Source of the DNA: Alphaproteobacteria bacterium
Lineage (GTDB): Bacteria; Pseudomonadota; Alphaproteobacteria; UBA8366; Aestuariispiraceae
Direction: 5' to 3'
DNA: 64,000 nucleotides
Assembly (NCBI GenBank): GCA_033344895.1
Contig: JAWPMN010000001.1
Span: 1,674,001-1,738,000, forward strand
A program made the translations under genes and the position numbers. This document shows, piece after piece, positions 53,295-62,382 of this stretch (position 1 is the stretch's first letter; every line of letters starts with the position of its first letter). Below the pieces are notes generated by a model. It saw nothing but the letters and a program-made list of their open reading frames with translations, searched no databases and was not told where the DNA came from.

Positions 53295-54095
53295 ATGATG
53301 CTGGGGGATGCGGTGCCGATTGTGGAATCCTATGTACCGGAGCCGGTGGGCGACCGGCCGGCGCTGCCTTATGCGCCGTTCCCGATCCCGAAATTCCGCA
53401 AGGCCCAGGGCGCGAACTGGAAACTGTGGCAGGCCTATTTTCCGGCCGGTCCCGGCTATTTCCTAGGGCACCGTCAGATCCGGCACATGCAGTTCGGGCT
53501 GATGCGCAACAACGACGCCTGGATGACCGTCAACCCGATGGAAATCGAAAGCCAGTGGCCGCATCTGGAGGCCGCGTCGGGTCATGTACTGATCGGCGGA
53601 CTGGGCATGGCGATCATGGCCTATGCTGTCGCTGCCAAGCCGGAAGTCACCAAGGTAACCGTGGTCGAACGTGACGCCGAAGTCATCGCCCTGGCGCAGG
53701 ATTTCGCGGGCCTGGATGACTGGCCGACCCGCGACAAGGTCGAGATCGTCGAGCATGACCTGCTGACATATCGTCACGACCCGGCGGTGGTGCCGGTGGA
53801 TTTCCTCTACGTAGATATCTGGCGGACCTATCGGAACGACCCCAAGATCGCCCATATGCAGACGATCCACGGCAATGTTCCGGCCCCGCGCGTGGGCTAT
53901 TGGGGGCAGGAGATCGAGGCGGTCGACTGGGCCATCGCAAAGGGAGTCCCGGTGGAAAGCTTTACCGCCGAAACCTTCCGGGCCTTCCGGGAAGAGACCG
54001 GCCTGCCTCTGATCGGGCTGGAAGAACCGACCTATCCGCAGCTCTGCATCTGGGCGGCGACGAATCAGGCCATTGCAGGCGCTGCCGGCGCTTGA
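53295..54095 (+). CDS. Spermidine-synthase-fold methyltransferase-like protein
   Basis: 266 aa. HVLIGGLGMAIMAYAVAAKPEVTKVTVVERDAEVIALAQDF is the nucleotide-binding loop of the spermidine synthase/class I methyltransferase fold, followed by DFLYVDIWRTY at the acidic strand-4 end. The N-terminal ~90 residues lack a known domain. It may be an S-adenosyl ligand enzyme; no substrate is evident. Confidence 0.7.
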   Translation: MMLGDAVPIVESYVPEPVGDRPALPYAPFPIPKFRKAQGANWKLWQAYFPAGPGYFLGHRQIRHMQFGLMRNNDAWMTVNPMEIESQWPHLEAASGHVLIGGLGMAIMAYAVAAKPEVTKVTVVERDAEVIALAQDFAGLDDWPTRDKVEIVEHDLLTYRHDPAVVPVDFLYVDIWRTYRNDPKIAHMQTIHGNVPAPRVGYWGQEIEAVDWAIAKGVPVESFTAETFRAFREETGLPLIGLEEPTYPQLCIWAATNQAIAGAAGA

Positions 54096-54159
54096 TTTTC
54101 CGACCGTTACCCCCTTCTTATGCCGCGCAACATTGTGGGCGTGAGGAGGCCGCATTTTC

Positions 54160-54945
54160 ATGGACCGTATCAAGGCGCTGATTGAATCACGGGCGTTTCA
54201 GAACGCGATCACAGGGGTGATCGTGGCCAATGCCCTGATCCTCGGCCTGGAAACATCGCAAACGGCGATGGCCCATGCCGGCGGGCTGCTGAAGACACTG
54301 GACAAGATCGCACTGGCGATCTTCGTCGTCGAGATACTTCTGAAACTCGCGGTCTATCGCCTGTCCTTCTTCAAGAGCGCTTGGAACGTATTCGACTTTG
54401 TCATTGTCAGCGTGACCCTGGTGCCGGCGGGCGAGGGCGTGTCGGTATTGCGGGCGCTGCGCATCCTGCGCGCGCTGCGGCTGGTGTCGGTGGTGCCCTC
54501 CATGCGGCTGGTCGTGCAGGCCCTGCTGCGCGCCATTCCGGGCATGGGATCGGTCATCATGCTGCTGTCGCTGGTCTTCTACATCGCCTCGGTCATGGCG
54601 ACCAAGCTGTTCGGCGAGGCCTTTCCGGACTGGTTCGGGACCATCGGGGAATCCGTCTATTCCCTGTTCCAGATCATGACGCTGGAAAGCTGGTCCATGG
54701 GGATCGTCCGGCCGGTGATGGAAGTCTATCCCCAGGCCTGGCTGTTCTTCGTGGTCTTTATCCTGCTGACCACCTTCGCGGTCCTGAACCTGTTCATCGC
54801 CATCATCGTCGACAGCATGAGCCAAGAGCACAAGGCCGCCGAAGCCGAAACCCGCGGCGAGCTTGGAAGCGAGCATAAGGAGATCATGACCGAGCTGAAG
54901 GCGCTGCGCGCGGAAGTCCGGGCGATGCGCGGGGAACGCGGTTAG
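54160..54945 (+). CDS. NaChBac-type voltage-gated sodium channel
   Basis: 261 aa with six membrane segments. S4 carries regularly spaced arginines (LRALRILRALRLVSVVPSMRLV). The pore loop reads FQIMTLESWSMG, matching the TLESWSM selectivity filter of bacterial NaV channels. The cytoplasmic tail (SEHKEIMTELKALRAEVRAM) is a short coiled coil expected to tetramerise. It is full length. It conducts Na+ across the inner membrane, probably for motility or pH homeostasis. Confidence 0.93.
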   Translation: MDRIKALIESRAFQNAITGVIVANALILGLETSQTAMAHAGGLLKTLDKIALAIFVVEILLKLAVYRLSFFKSAWNVFDFVIVSVTLVPAGEGVSVLRALRILRALRLVSVVPSMRLVVQALLRAIPGMGSVIMLLSLVFYIASVMATKLFGEAFPDWFGTIGESVYSLFQIMTLESWSMGIVRPVMEVYPQAWLFFVVFILLTTFAVLNLFIAIIVDSMSQEHKAAEAETRGELGSEHKEIMTELKALRAEVRAMRGERG

Positions 54946-54954
54946 GGCCCCGTC

Positions 54955-56541
54955 TTATCCCTCTATCATCGCCGCCAGGGTCTCGACCCGGTCCGCCTCC
55001 ACCGCCGGCTTGTCGGTGCGCAGGCGGTGGATGCGCGGAAAGCGCATGGCAATGCCGGATTTGTGGCGTTTCGACGGGTGGACGGAATCGAATGCCACTT
55101 CCATCACGATCTCGGGTGTGACCGAGCGGACGGGGCCGAACTTCTCCACCGTGTTGCGGCGGATCCAGCGGTCGATCTCCCTGAGCTCCGCGTCGGTATA
55201 GCCTGAATAGGCCTTGCCGACCGGGACCAGTTCCGGGGCGCCGTCGGCCCCGTCGCGCCAGCAGCCGAAGGTGAAGTCGGAATACAGCGACGAGCGCTTT
55301 CCATGGCCGCGCTGGGCATACATCAGCACGCAATCGGCCGTCAGCGGCGCGCGCTTCCATTTGAACCAGGGTCCTTTCGGGCGCCCGGCGGTATAGGGCG
55401 CGTCGGCCCGTTTCAGCATTAACCCCTCGATCCCGGCCTCCCGCGTTCCGTCCCAGATCGCGCGCAGGACACCCCAGTCGTCGAAAGGCACCAGGGGCGA
55501 CAGGTCCAGCCAGTCGCGGTTCAGACCGGTGACGAAGGCTTCCAGTTCCGCGCGCCGGGTATCGAACGGGTCGGGCCGCAAATCCCGGTCGCCATGGAAC
55601 AGGATGTCGTAAACCCGCAGATGGGCCGGATAGTCGCGCAGCATGGCGGCCGTGACCGTCTTGCGGCCCAGGCGCTGCTGCAGATCGTTGAAGGGGCGAA
55701 TCTCGCCGTCCCGACGGACCAGCAGTTCGCCATCCAGCACCGCGTCGAAATCCGCCCGGGTGGCGATGTCCGGAAAGGCCGGGCCGATCTCGTCGCCGGT
55801 GCGGGTGAACAGGCGTGCCTCCCCGTGTTTCGCGGCCAGCTGGACGCGTATCCCGTCCCACTTCCATTCGGCGCGGTATTCCGCCGGGGCCAGGCGGTCC
55901 AGGTCTCCGTCCTCCAGCGGATTGGCCAGCATGACCGGGCGGAACAGCGTACTGGTATCGACCTGCGGTGCCGCGGTTCGGCCGTCCAGCCAGGCGAACA
56001 GATCGCCATAGGGCGGGGTCAGCCCGAACCACAACTCCTCGATTTCCTCGACCGGTTTGCCGCCATATTGCGCCAGGGCGGTCTTTGCCAGCCGGGCCGA
56101 TACGCCGACCCGCAATCCGCCCATCAGCAGTTTCAGCAGCGCATAGCGCCCGGACCCGTCCAGCCGGTCCAGCCAATCGGCCACATGCTGCGGCGCGCGG
56201 GCGCGGCTGGTCCCGGCCAGCGTGTCGATGACCTCGGACAGGGGCGGGGGATCGACGGGGCCTTCATCCGTGTCCGGCCAGATCAGCGCGGTCGTCTCGG
56301 CCAGGTCGCCGACATAATCGTAGGACAGGCGAAACAGCACCGGATCGGTCCGCGCCTCGGCCAGTTTGCGCACCGCCGCCGGGGTCAGAAGGCGCGTCTC
56401 ATAGCCGTCGGTCAGGGCGGCCAGCGCCCAGCCCCGGTCCGGGTCCGGCGTGGTGCGAAAATACTCCGCCAGGATCGCCAGCTTGGCGTTGCGCCCGCCG
56501 GTATAGACCAGCCGCTCCATCAGATCGGCGAAGCGCTTCAT
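54955..56541 (-). CDS. ATP-dependent DNA ligase
   Basis: 528 aa. Residues 1-200 are the helical DNA ligase N-domain. The nucleotidyltransferase motif I is EWKWDGIR (adenylated Lys), with LDGELLV, EGLMLKR and KWKR as motifs III-V; the OB-fold C-terminal domain contains MEVAFDSVHPSKRHKSGIAMRFPRI. Such ligases accompany an MBL-fold exonuclease and often Lhr-type helicase genes. The start overlaps the exonuclease stop by four bases, so the two are translated together. Confidence 0.93.
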   Translation of the reverse strand: MKRFADLMERLVYTGGRNAKLAILAEYFRTTPDPDRGWALAALTDGYETRLLTPAAVRKLAEARTDPVLFRLSYDYVGDLAETTALIWPDTDEGPVDPPPLSEVIDTLAGTSRARAPQHVADWLDRLDGSGRYALLKLLMGGLRVGVSARLAKTALAQYGGKPVEEIEELWFGLTPPYGDLFAWLDGRTAAPQVDTSTLFRPVMLANPLEDGDLDRLAPAEYRAEWKWDGIRVQLAAKHGEARLFTRTGDEIGPAFPDIATRADFDAVLDGELLVRRDGEIRPFNDLQQRLGRKTVTAAMLRDYPAHLRVYDILFHGDRDLRPDPFDTRRAELEAFVTGLNRDWLDLSPLVPFDDWGVLRAIWDGTREAGIEGLMLKRADAPYTAGRPKGPWFKWKRAPLTADCVLMYAQRGHGKRSSLYSDFTFGCWRDGADGAPELVPVGKAYSGYTDAELREIDRWIRRNTVEKFGPVRSVTPEIVMEVAFDSVHPSKRHKSGIAMRFPRIHRLRTDKPAVEADRVETLAAMIEG

Positions 56542-57563
56542 CCGTCCTCGCCCTCCTCGAACCCGACCAGCGACAGGGCCTCGGTCTGGAAGCCGGCCTG
56601 TTGCGCGTAATGGGCCAGTGCGTCCTCCCGGCCGTGGGTGATCCAGACCTGCGGCGCGCCGACATCGTGCAGGGTCTGCGTCAGCTCGTCCCAATCGGCA
56701 TGATCGGACAGGATCAGCGGCAGTTCGACGCCGCGCTGGCGGGCGCGCTGCCGGACCCGCATCCAGCCCGATGCCATGGCGGTGACCGGGTCGGGGAAGC
56801 CCGCCGCCCAGCGGTCGTTCAGCGCGCCCGGCGGGCACATCACGATCTCGCCCGCCTTGTCCTTCTTGTTCCCGGCGACCGGTTCCAGCGGTCCCAGCGC
56901 GACGCCCAGACCTTCATAAAGCGTGCACAAGGCCTCCAGCGCGCCGTGCAGATAGATCGTGCGGTCATACCCGGCCTCCCTCAGCAGGCGGATGACCCGC
57001 TGCGCCTTGCCCAGCGCATAGGCGCCGACCAGATGCGTGCGGTTCGGGAACAGGCGCAAGGAATCGAGCAGTTTCGCGATCTCGCCCGCATCGTCCGGAT
57101 GCCGGAAAACGGGCAGTGCGAAGGTCGCCTCGGTCACGAAGACATCGCAGGGCACCGGCTCGAATTCCGCGCAGGTCGGGTCGCGCCGCCTCTTGTAGTC
57201 GCCGGAAACGACGACCCGACCGCCGTCATGGTCCAGCACCGCCTGCGCGCTGCCCAGGACATGCCCGGCGGGGGCCAGGGAGACCGCCGCATTGCCGATC
57301 CCGACCTGCTCGCCGAAGCCGACCGCCTGTGCCGCGCCCCAGCAGTCCGCGCCGAACCGGCTCTGCATGATCGCCAGGGTTTCCGCCGTTGCCAGCACCT
57401 TGCCATGGCCCGCGCGGGCATGGTCGGCATGGCCATGGGTGATGACGGCCCGCTCCACCGGCCGCGTCGGATCGACATAGAAGTCGCCCGCCGCACAGTA
57501 CAATCCCTGCGGTGTCACCGTCAGCCAGCGTCTGGGGTCCCTGGACATCCTGCCCTCGCTCAT
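56538..57563 (-). CDS. Ligase-associated MBL-fold DNA exonuclease
   Basis: 341 aa. AVITHGHADHARAGHG is the metallo-beta-lactamase metal motif (HxHxDH). The downstream VVSGDYKRRRDPTCAEFEPVPCDVFVTEATFALP is typical of the beta-CASP/mRNA-processing-like exonucleases that pair with ATP-dependent ligases. LILSDHADW supplies a later metal ligand. It is coupled to the ligase gene. The start is either of two nearby Met codons. Confidence 0.9.
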   Translation of the reverse strand: MSEGRMSRDPRRWLTVTPQGLYCAAGDFYVDPTRPVERAVITHGHADHARAGHGKVLATAETLAIMQSRFGADCWGAAQAVGFGEQVGIGNAAVSLAPAGHVLGSAQAVLDHDGGRVVVSGDYKRRRDPTCAEFEPVPCDVFVTEATFALPVFRHPDDAGEIAKLLDSLRLFPNRTHLVGAYALGKAQRVIRLLREAGYDRTIYLHGALEALCTLYEGLGVALGPLEPVAGNKKDKAGEIVMCPPGALNDRWAAGFPDPVTAMASGWMRVRQRARQRGVELPLILSDHADWDELTQTLHDVGAPQVWITHGREDALAHYAQQAGFQTEALSLVGFEEGEDG

Positions 57564-57577
57564 CTTCCGGTGGGAAG

Positions 57578-58132
57578 CTAGGTCTCATCCCGGGGAAGGG
57601 AAGCGGCCAGAAAGGCCTTGCCGCGGGGCGACAGGCGGTAACCGATTTCCAGGCTGATTGTCAGGCCCATCGCCTTGAGCTTGCGGATGTCGGTCTTGAA
57701 CCGGTCCCGCTCCACCCCCGCCTCTGCCGCCAGTGACTTCGCGACCACGCCCGGCTGTTCTGCGATGCGGGTCAGGGCATCCATCGTCCAGGGACCGCGT
57801 GCCGAGGCCTTGTCCAGTCGCGCCAGTTTTGTCCGGATCCCGGCGATATCCGCTGATGTCAGATCGGCATCCTCCCGCAGGGCGATCCTTGGATCCGGCC
57901 CGGCAAGATGCAGGTCGATGCGATAGGCCTGGCCGTCGCGTCCGGCCAGTTGCGCCTGAACTGCGTCGGGCAGGGAGGCCAGGTCCACCGGCGTCACGGC
58001 GTCGATTGCCAGTTGTCCGATCCGCGTGTTCAGCGTCCCGCCCGCCTTCACCGTCGGCCGTCGCCAGACCCGGTGGACGGATGTTGGCCGGCCGTCCCGG
58101 ATGGCTTCCAACTCGTCGCGTTTCAACAGCAT
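57578..58132 (-). CDS. ASCH-like domain protein with winged-helix tail
   Basis: About 184 aa. MLLKRDELEAIRDGRPTSVHRVWRRPTVKAGGTLNTRIGQLAIDAV has the ASCH pattern (a basic N-terminal segment with a conserved pocket for nucleic acid or nucleoside). The C-terminal part (ALTRIAEQPGVVAKSLAAEAGVERDRFKTDIRKLKAMGLTISLEIGYRLSPRGKAFL) is a winged helix. The ATG at 58132 has gggaagg upstream. It lies 15 bp upstream of the ligase-associated exonuclease gene on the same strand, so it may belong to that unit. Confidence 0.65.
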   Translation of the reverse strand: MLLKRDELEAIRDGRPTSVHRVWRRPTVKAGGTLNTRIGQLAIDAVTPVDLASLPDAVQAQLAGRDGQAYRIDLHLAGPDPRIALREDADLTSADIAGIRTKLARLDKASARGPWTMDALTRIAEQPGVVAKSLAAEAGVERDRFKTDIRKLKAMGLTISLEIGYRLSPRGKAFLAASLPRDET

Positions 58133-58244
58133 CGTGACGCCTTCCCGTTTCCGTTTGCCGGAATGGTAGTCGATCCATACGCTTTTCAACACAGTTGCAA
58201 GGCGGCTAAGGTCGCCGCCGTTCCGCAGCCGCCTAGGGGTCGCC

Positions 58245-59348
58245 ATGAAAATCGCCCGTATCCGTCTCTATGCTGCGCCGCTGCCCATCAAGGGCGGGCC
58301 CTGGCGCTGGGGCAAGGGGTTCGAGATGCATGCCGGGACCGCCCATGTCGTGGCGCTGGACAGCGACACGGGCCTGACCGGCTGGGGGGAGAGCGCGCCG
58401 ATGGTCGCCTTCTATCTGCCGGCCCATGACAAGGGCATCCCGGCAGTGGTGGCGGAACTGGCGCCCCGCCTGCTGGGGCTCGATCCGCGCAATCCGGCGG
58501 CGGTGGATGCGGAAATGGACCGCTGGCTTCAGGGTCACGCCTATGCCAAATCCGCCATCGATGTCGCCTGCTGGGATCTGGCGGGACGGGCGCTGGGCGT
58601 GCCCTGCCATATGCTGCTGGGCGGGTGTCGGTCGGAGGCGCTGCCGATCTTCCGGTCTATCCCGCAGCCGCCGCATGACGATCTGGACGCACGGCTGGCC
58701 GACTACCGGGCGCAGGGCTTTAGGCATTTCCAGATGAAGGTCGGCGGCGACCCGTCGGCGGAGGCTGCACGGGTCCGTTCCGTCGCCGCACTGATGCGGC
58801 CGGGGGAATCGCTGATCGTCGATGCCAATCGTGGGTGGCGTCGGGATCAGGCCCTTCGTTTCGCATACGAAACGAGAGACCTGCATGTCACGTTCGAATA
58901 ACCCTGCGACAGCTATGACGACTGCCTGTCGGTGCGGCGCCGGACGTCCCATGCGCTGAAACTGGACGAGGCCATCAAGACCCCGGACGACCTGTTCCGG
59001 GCCATCGCCGACGATGCCTGCGACACGATCTGTGTGAAGATCGCCAAGCAGGGCGGGCTGACCAAGGCACGCCTGATCCGCGATATCTGCGCCGCACGCG
59101 GCCTGCCGATGACGGTTGAGGATGTCTGGGGCGGGGAGATCGCGTCGGCCGCCGTCGCCCATCTTGCCGCCTCGACCCCGCCGGACATGCTGCTGAACAC
59201 CACCGATCTGCAGAACTACAATGACGGTGAAATCGCTACCGGCGCGCCCACAATTGCCGACGGATGCCTGATCGTCTCCGACCGACCCGGCCTGGGGATC
59301 GAACCGGTGATGGATGTTCTAGGCGACCCTGTCGCGGTTTACGAATAG
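58245..59348 (+). pseudogene. Enolase-superfamily gene broken by in-frame TAA
   Basis: One open frame of 368 codons is cut by a single TAA at 58899-58901. The N-terminal part (MKIARIRLYAAPLPIKGGPWRWGKG…KSAIDVACWDLAGRALGVP…FQMKVGGD…LIVDANRGW) and the C-terminal part (PCDSYDDCLSVRRRTSHALKLDEAI…KIAKQGGLTKARLIRDI…PMTVEDVWGGEI) are the mandelate racemase/muconate lactonising type, closest by eye to the hydroxyproline dehydratase/dipeptide epimerase group. At the stop, family members read EQPC; here it is E-stop-PC, so CAA to TAA is a one-base change. Active-site Lys, Asp and Glu are all encoded, but only by the two halves together. Confidence 0.85.
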
Positions 59349-59361
59349 CCGGTTCGGGCGC

Positions 59362-59382
59362 TCCTGCTTTCGCAGGAACACG
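59362..59382. repeat. REP-like hairpin after the broken enolase gene
   Basis: TCCTGC-TTTC-GCAGGA is a perfect small hairpin with outer flanks that also pair (CCGG…CCGG). It shares GCTTTCGCAGGA and CACG with the element after hemW. It lies between convergent genes and may terminate both. Confidence 0.45.
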
Positions 59383-59391
59383 AAACCCGGC

Positions 59392-60342
59392 CTATCCCTT
59401 CACAGAACTCATCAGCGCGCCGGCGGCCTGTCGGCCGTTGACGAGGGCGAGCCCGGTGAAGATCAGCGCGGCGGCACCCCAGACCCAGCCGGAATGGCTC
59501 TCCCCGAAGAAGATCATCCCGAAGATCATGCCGGTCAGGGTGACGACATAGCCGACGACGCTGATGCTGACCGGACCGATCGCCCGGATCAGTTCGAAAT
59601 ACAGGAAGTAAGCCAGTGCCGTGACCAGGGTCACGATGGCGATGCACACCGTTGCCGTGTCCGGCGCGACGACATTCGGCAGATAGATCTGCGCCGTCAG
59701 CGCCGCGATCGGCCATAACAGGGCGGCTATGCAGACCAGCATGCCGCCCGCCAGGCCGACCGAACTGCCATTGTCGGGGCGCAGCCGGGCCGCCGCGATA
59801 GCGGAATAGGAATACAGGACGGGCGTGATCATACCGATCAGGAACCATGTCGTATCCTCTGCTTCCGGCAGGCTGGTGCGCGGCAGGACGATCATCGCGA
59901 CGCCGGCCAGGCCCAGCAGCACACCCAGGAAGCGGCCGATATCGAATCGCTCCATCCGCAGGGCGAGACTGCCGAGATAGGTCAGCAGCGGCACGGTCGC
60001 GATGGCCAGCACCATGACGCCGGCGGGCAGTTCGCGCAGCGTGTTGACCAGATTGACGCTGGGCACGGCCGTGCCGAGGATCCCGACATGCAGATAATAG
60101 GAGAGATGCGCCCGGTCGAAATGCAGACCGATCCCGCGCCAGCGGCAGAACAGCACCACGATGATGGCGGCGCCGGACATCTGCAGCGTCGACAGGCCGA
60201 TCGGCGGCACGCCCTCCAGTCCGGCCAGCTTGATCAACGAGGTGTTGAGACCCCACATGCTGCCGAGGATCAGCAGAACCAGGGGCGCAATACGTGGCGA
60301 AAGGCCGGATCGTCCGGCAGTGGGCGGGTCGGATACCGTCAT
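59392..60342 (-). CDS. EamA/DMT family transporter
   Basis: 316 aa with ten hydrophobic helices in two EamA repeats (GSMWGLNTSLIKLAGLEGVPPIGLSTLQMSGAAIIV…LGTAVPSVNLVNTLRELPAGVMVLAIATVPLLTYL…). It is an inner-membrane drug/metabolite transporter with unknown substrate. Read with the neighbouring broken enolase gene on the other strand, no functional link is visible. Confidence 0.88.
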   Translation of the reverse strand: MTVSDPPTAGRSGLSPRIAPLVLLILGSMWGLNTSLIKLAGLEGVPPIGLSTLQMSGAAIIVVLFCRWRGIGLHFDRAHLSYYLHVGILGTAVPSVNLVNTLRELPAGVMVLAIATVPLLTYLGSLALRMERFDIGRFLGVLLGLAGVAMIVLPRTSLPEAEDTTWFLIGMITPVLYSYSAIAAARLRPDNGSSVGLAGGMLVCIAALLWPIAALTAQIYLPNVVAPDTATVCIAIVTLVTALAYFLYFELIRAIGPVSISVVGYVVTLTGMIFGMIFFGESHSGWVWGAAALIFTGLALVNGRQAAGALMSSVKG

Positions 60343-60405
60343 GACGCCGGGACCTTATGCCGGAACGGCTTCCCGGACCAGTCCGATTCAGGCTAGACAG
60401 CGTCC

Positions 60406-61146
60406 ATGGGCTTTTTCCGCAGCATCGTCAAACGACCCCCGGAAGGACCGCGCGAGACACAGGTCCGCGTCGACCTGCACGGCCGGCCGGTCGACATCAT
60501 GCTGCGCCGGCATCCCCGGGCGCGGCGGATCAAGCTGACCGTCGATGCAACCCAGGGCATGCCGGTGCTGACCGTGCCGCCCGGCGTGGCGCAGGCGGAG
60601 GCCCTGCGCTTTCTCGACCGCAATGCCGGCTGGACGCTGAAGGCGCTGGATGGGCTGCCGGACAAGGTGGACTTCGTACCGGACGGGATCGTGCCCTATC
60701 GCGGCGAGGACCATCGCATCGTTCATATGCCGGAAGCGCGCGGCGTGGTTCGGGCGGAGGACGGGGCGTTGGTCGTGACCGGCGGGGCGGAGCATTTGTC
60801 GCGGCGCCTGACCGATTTCCTGAAGAGGCGGGCGCGTGCGGAAATCCGGCCTCTGGCGCTGGAGCGCGCTGCCGCTCTGGGTCGCAGGCCGGGCCGGATC
60901 AGTATCCGGGACCAGCGGACGCGCTGGGGTTCCTGCGCCGCCAATGGCGATCTGTCCTTCAACTGGCGGCTGATCCTTGCGCCGCCCCCGATCCTGGACT
61001 ACGTGGTTAGCCACGAGGTTGCGCATCTCGTCCACATGGACCATTCCCCGGCCTTCTGGCGCACCGTCGCCTCCGTCTATCCGGAGTATCGGACGGCGCG
61101 GGACTGGCTGGGCTCGGAAGGTGCGCGGCTGCACCGGATCGGCTGA
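60406..61146 (+). CDS. YgjP-type M48 metallopeptidase
   Basis: 246 aa. The C-terminal SHEVAHLVHMDHSPAFWRTVASVYPEY contains the HEVAH zinc motif and the HSPAFW that defines the YgjP/DUF45 group. RTRWGSCAANGDLSFNWRLILAPP is also characteristic. It is a cytoplasmic single-domain protein with unknown substrate. Confidence 0.9.
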   Translation: MGFFRSIVKRPPEGPRETQVRVDLHGRPVDIMLRRHPRARRIKLTVDATQGMPVLTVPPGVAQAEALRFLDRNAGWTLKALDGLPDKVDFVPDGIVPYRGEDHRIVHMPEARGVVRAEDGALVVTGGAEHLSRRLTDFLKRRARAEIRPLALERAAALGRRPGRISIRDQRTRWGSCAANGDLSFNWRLILAPPPILDYVVSHEVAHLVHMDHSPAFWRTVASVYPEYRTARDWLGSEGARLHRIG

Positions 61147-61194
61147 CCGACTGTCCCCTGTCGGCGGGTCGTACGACAGGAAAGGACGGGTCGC

Positions 61195-62382
61195 ATGGCG
61201 ACACGCATCGCGCCGGGATTCCTGGCGCTGATCACCGCTCTGGTCGCAATGGGCGTTGCCTCCATGGCGCTCTATGTCCCGTCGCTGCCCGCGATCCGCG
61301 AGGAGTTTTCCGTCGCGCCGAGCGAGACGCAGCTGACGCTGACCCTGTTCTTCCTCGGCTTTTCCGGCGCACAACTGCTGTTCGGTCCGCTGTCCGACCG
61401 CTATGGCCGCAAGCCGGTGCTGCTCTCCGGACTGGTTCTCTATGCCATTGTCAGCCTGGCCTGTGCCTTCGCCTGGGGGATCGAGGCGCTGCAGACCGGC
61501 CGGTTCCTGCAGGGGTTCGTTGCCTGCGTCGGGCCGGTGGTCGGCCGGGCCGTGGTGCGCGACATGTTCGACGGCCCGTCGGCGGCAGGGGCCTTTGCAA
61601 TTCTGGGGACGGCTCTGGCGGTTGTTCCGGCCTTGGCGCCGATGCTGGGCGGTCTGATCCAGACCCATATCGGATGGCGTGCCAGTTTCGTGCTGCTCAC
61701 CTGTCTGGCGCTGATTCTTCTGGCCGTCTGCGTCTTTCGCCTGAAAGAAACCAACGAGACGAAGAACCTGGAGGCGTTGCGGCCGGGGCGGCTGATCGGA
61801 ATTTATACTCACCTTCTGCGCACGCCTTTCTTCATGGGGCAGGTGCTGATTTCGGGCCTCGCCTTCGCCGGGTTCTTCGCCTATTTCACCGAAGCCCCTT
61901 TCCTGTTCATCGGGGAGCTGGGGATCGGAGCGGACACGTTCGGCTATCTGATGATCTTCACCGTCGCGGGCTATGCGACCGGCAGTTTTCTGGCCGGCCG
62001 GCTGGTGCCGCGCTGGGGGCCGCGCCGGGTCGTCCTGTTCGGATGCTGCTTCCTGCTGAGCGGGTCCGGGCTGCTGCTGGCCCTGTCCGGAGAGCTGACG
62101 CTGTTCCGCGTCATCGCGCCGATGAGCGTCTACACGATCGGTTTCGGCATGGTCATTCCGGGCAGTATGGCGGAGGCCCTGCGCCCGTTTCCGCGCGTCG
62201 CGGGCAGCGCCTCGGCGGTACTGGGCTTCTTTCAGTTCTTCTGCGCCGCCAGTACCAGCCTGATCGTTCAGCCGCTCTATGACGGAACGGCGCGATTGCT
62301 GGCGGTCGTCATCCTGCTGGTCGCGATCACCGCGCTGTGCCAGTTCCTGTTCCTCACCCGCAATGGACCGCCACAAGAATGA
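61195..62382 (+). CDS. Bcr/CflA family MFS drug transporter (first of pair)
   Basis: 395 aa with twelve helices. ALYVPSLPAIREEFSVAPSETQLTLTLFFLGFSGAQLLFGPLSDRYGRKPVLLSGL is the canonical N-terminal Bcr/CflA motif, and GRFLQGFVACVGPVVGRAVVRDMF follows. It is a proton-driven efflux pump for drugs or metabolites in the inner membrane. The stop overlaps the start of a paralogue by four bases. Confidence 0.9.
   Translation: MATRIAPGFLALITALVAMGVASMALYVPSLPAIREEFSVAPSETQLTLTLFFLGFSGAQLLFGPLSDRYGRKPVLLSGLVLYAIVSLACAFAWGIEALQTGRFLQGFVACVGPVVGRAVVRDMFDGPSAAGAFAILGTALAVVPALAPMLGGLIQTHIGWRASFVLLTCLALILLAVCVFRLKETNETKNLEALRPGRLIGIYTHLLRTPFFMGQVLISGLAFAGFFAYFTEAPFLFIGELGIGADTFGYLMIFTVAGYATGSFLAGRLVPRWGPRRVVLFGCCFLLSGSGLLLALSGELTLFRVIAPMSVYTIGFGMVIPGSMAEALRPFPRVAGSASAVLGFFQFFCAASTSLIVQPLYDGTARLLAVVILLVAITALCQFLFLTRNGPPQE

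Noticed and set aside
54884-56176. 430-codon frame over the DNA ligase
   Set aside because: Out-of-frame shadow of ligase codons with Arg/Gly/Pro-rich composition.
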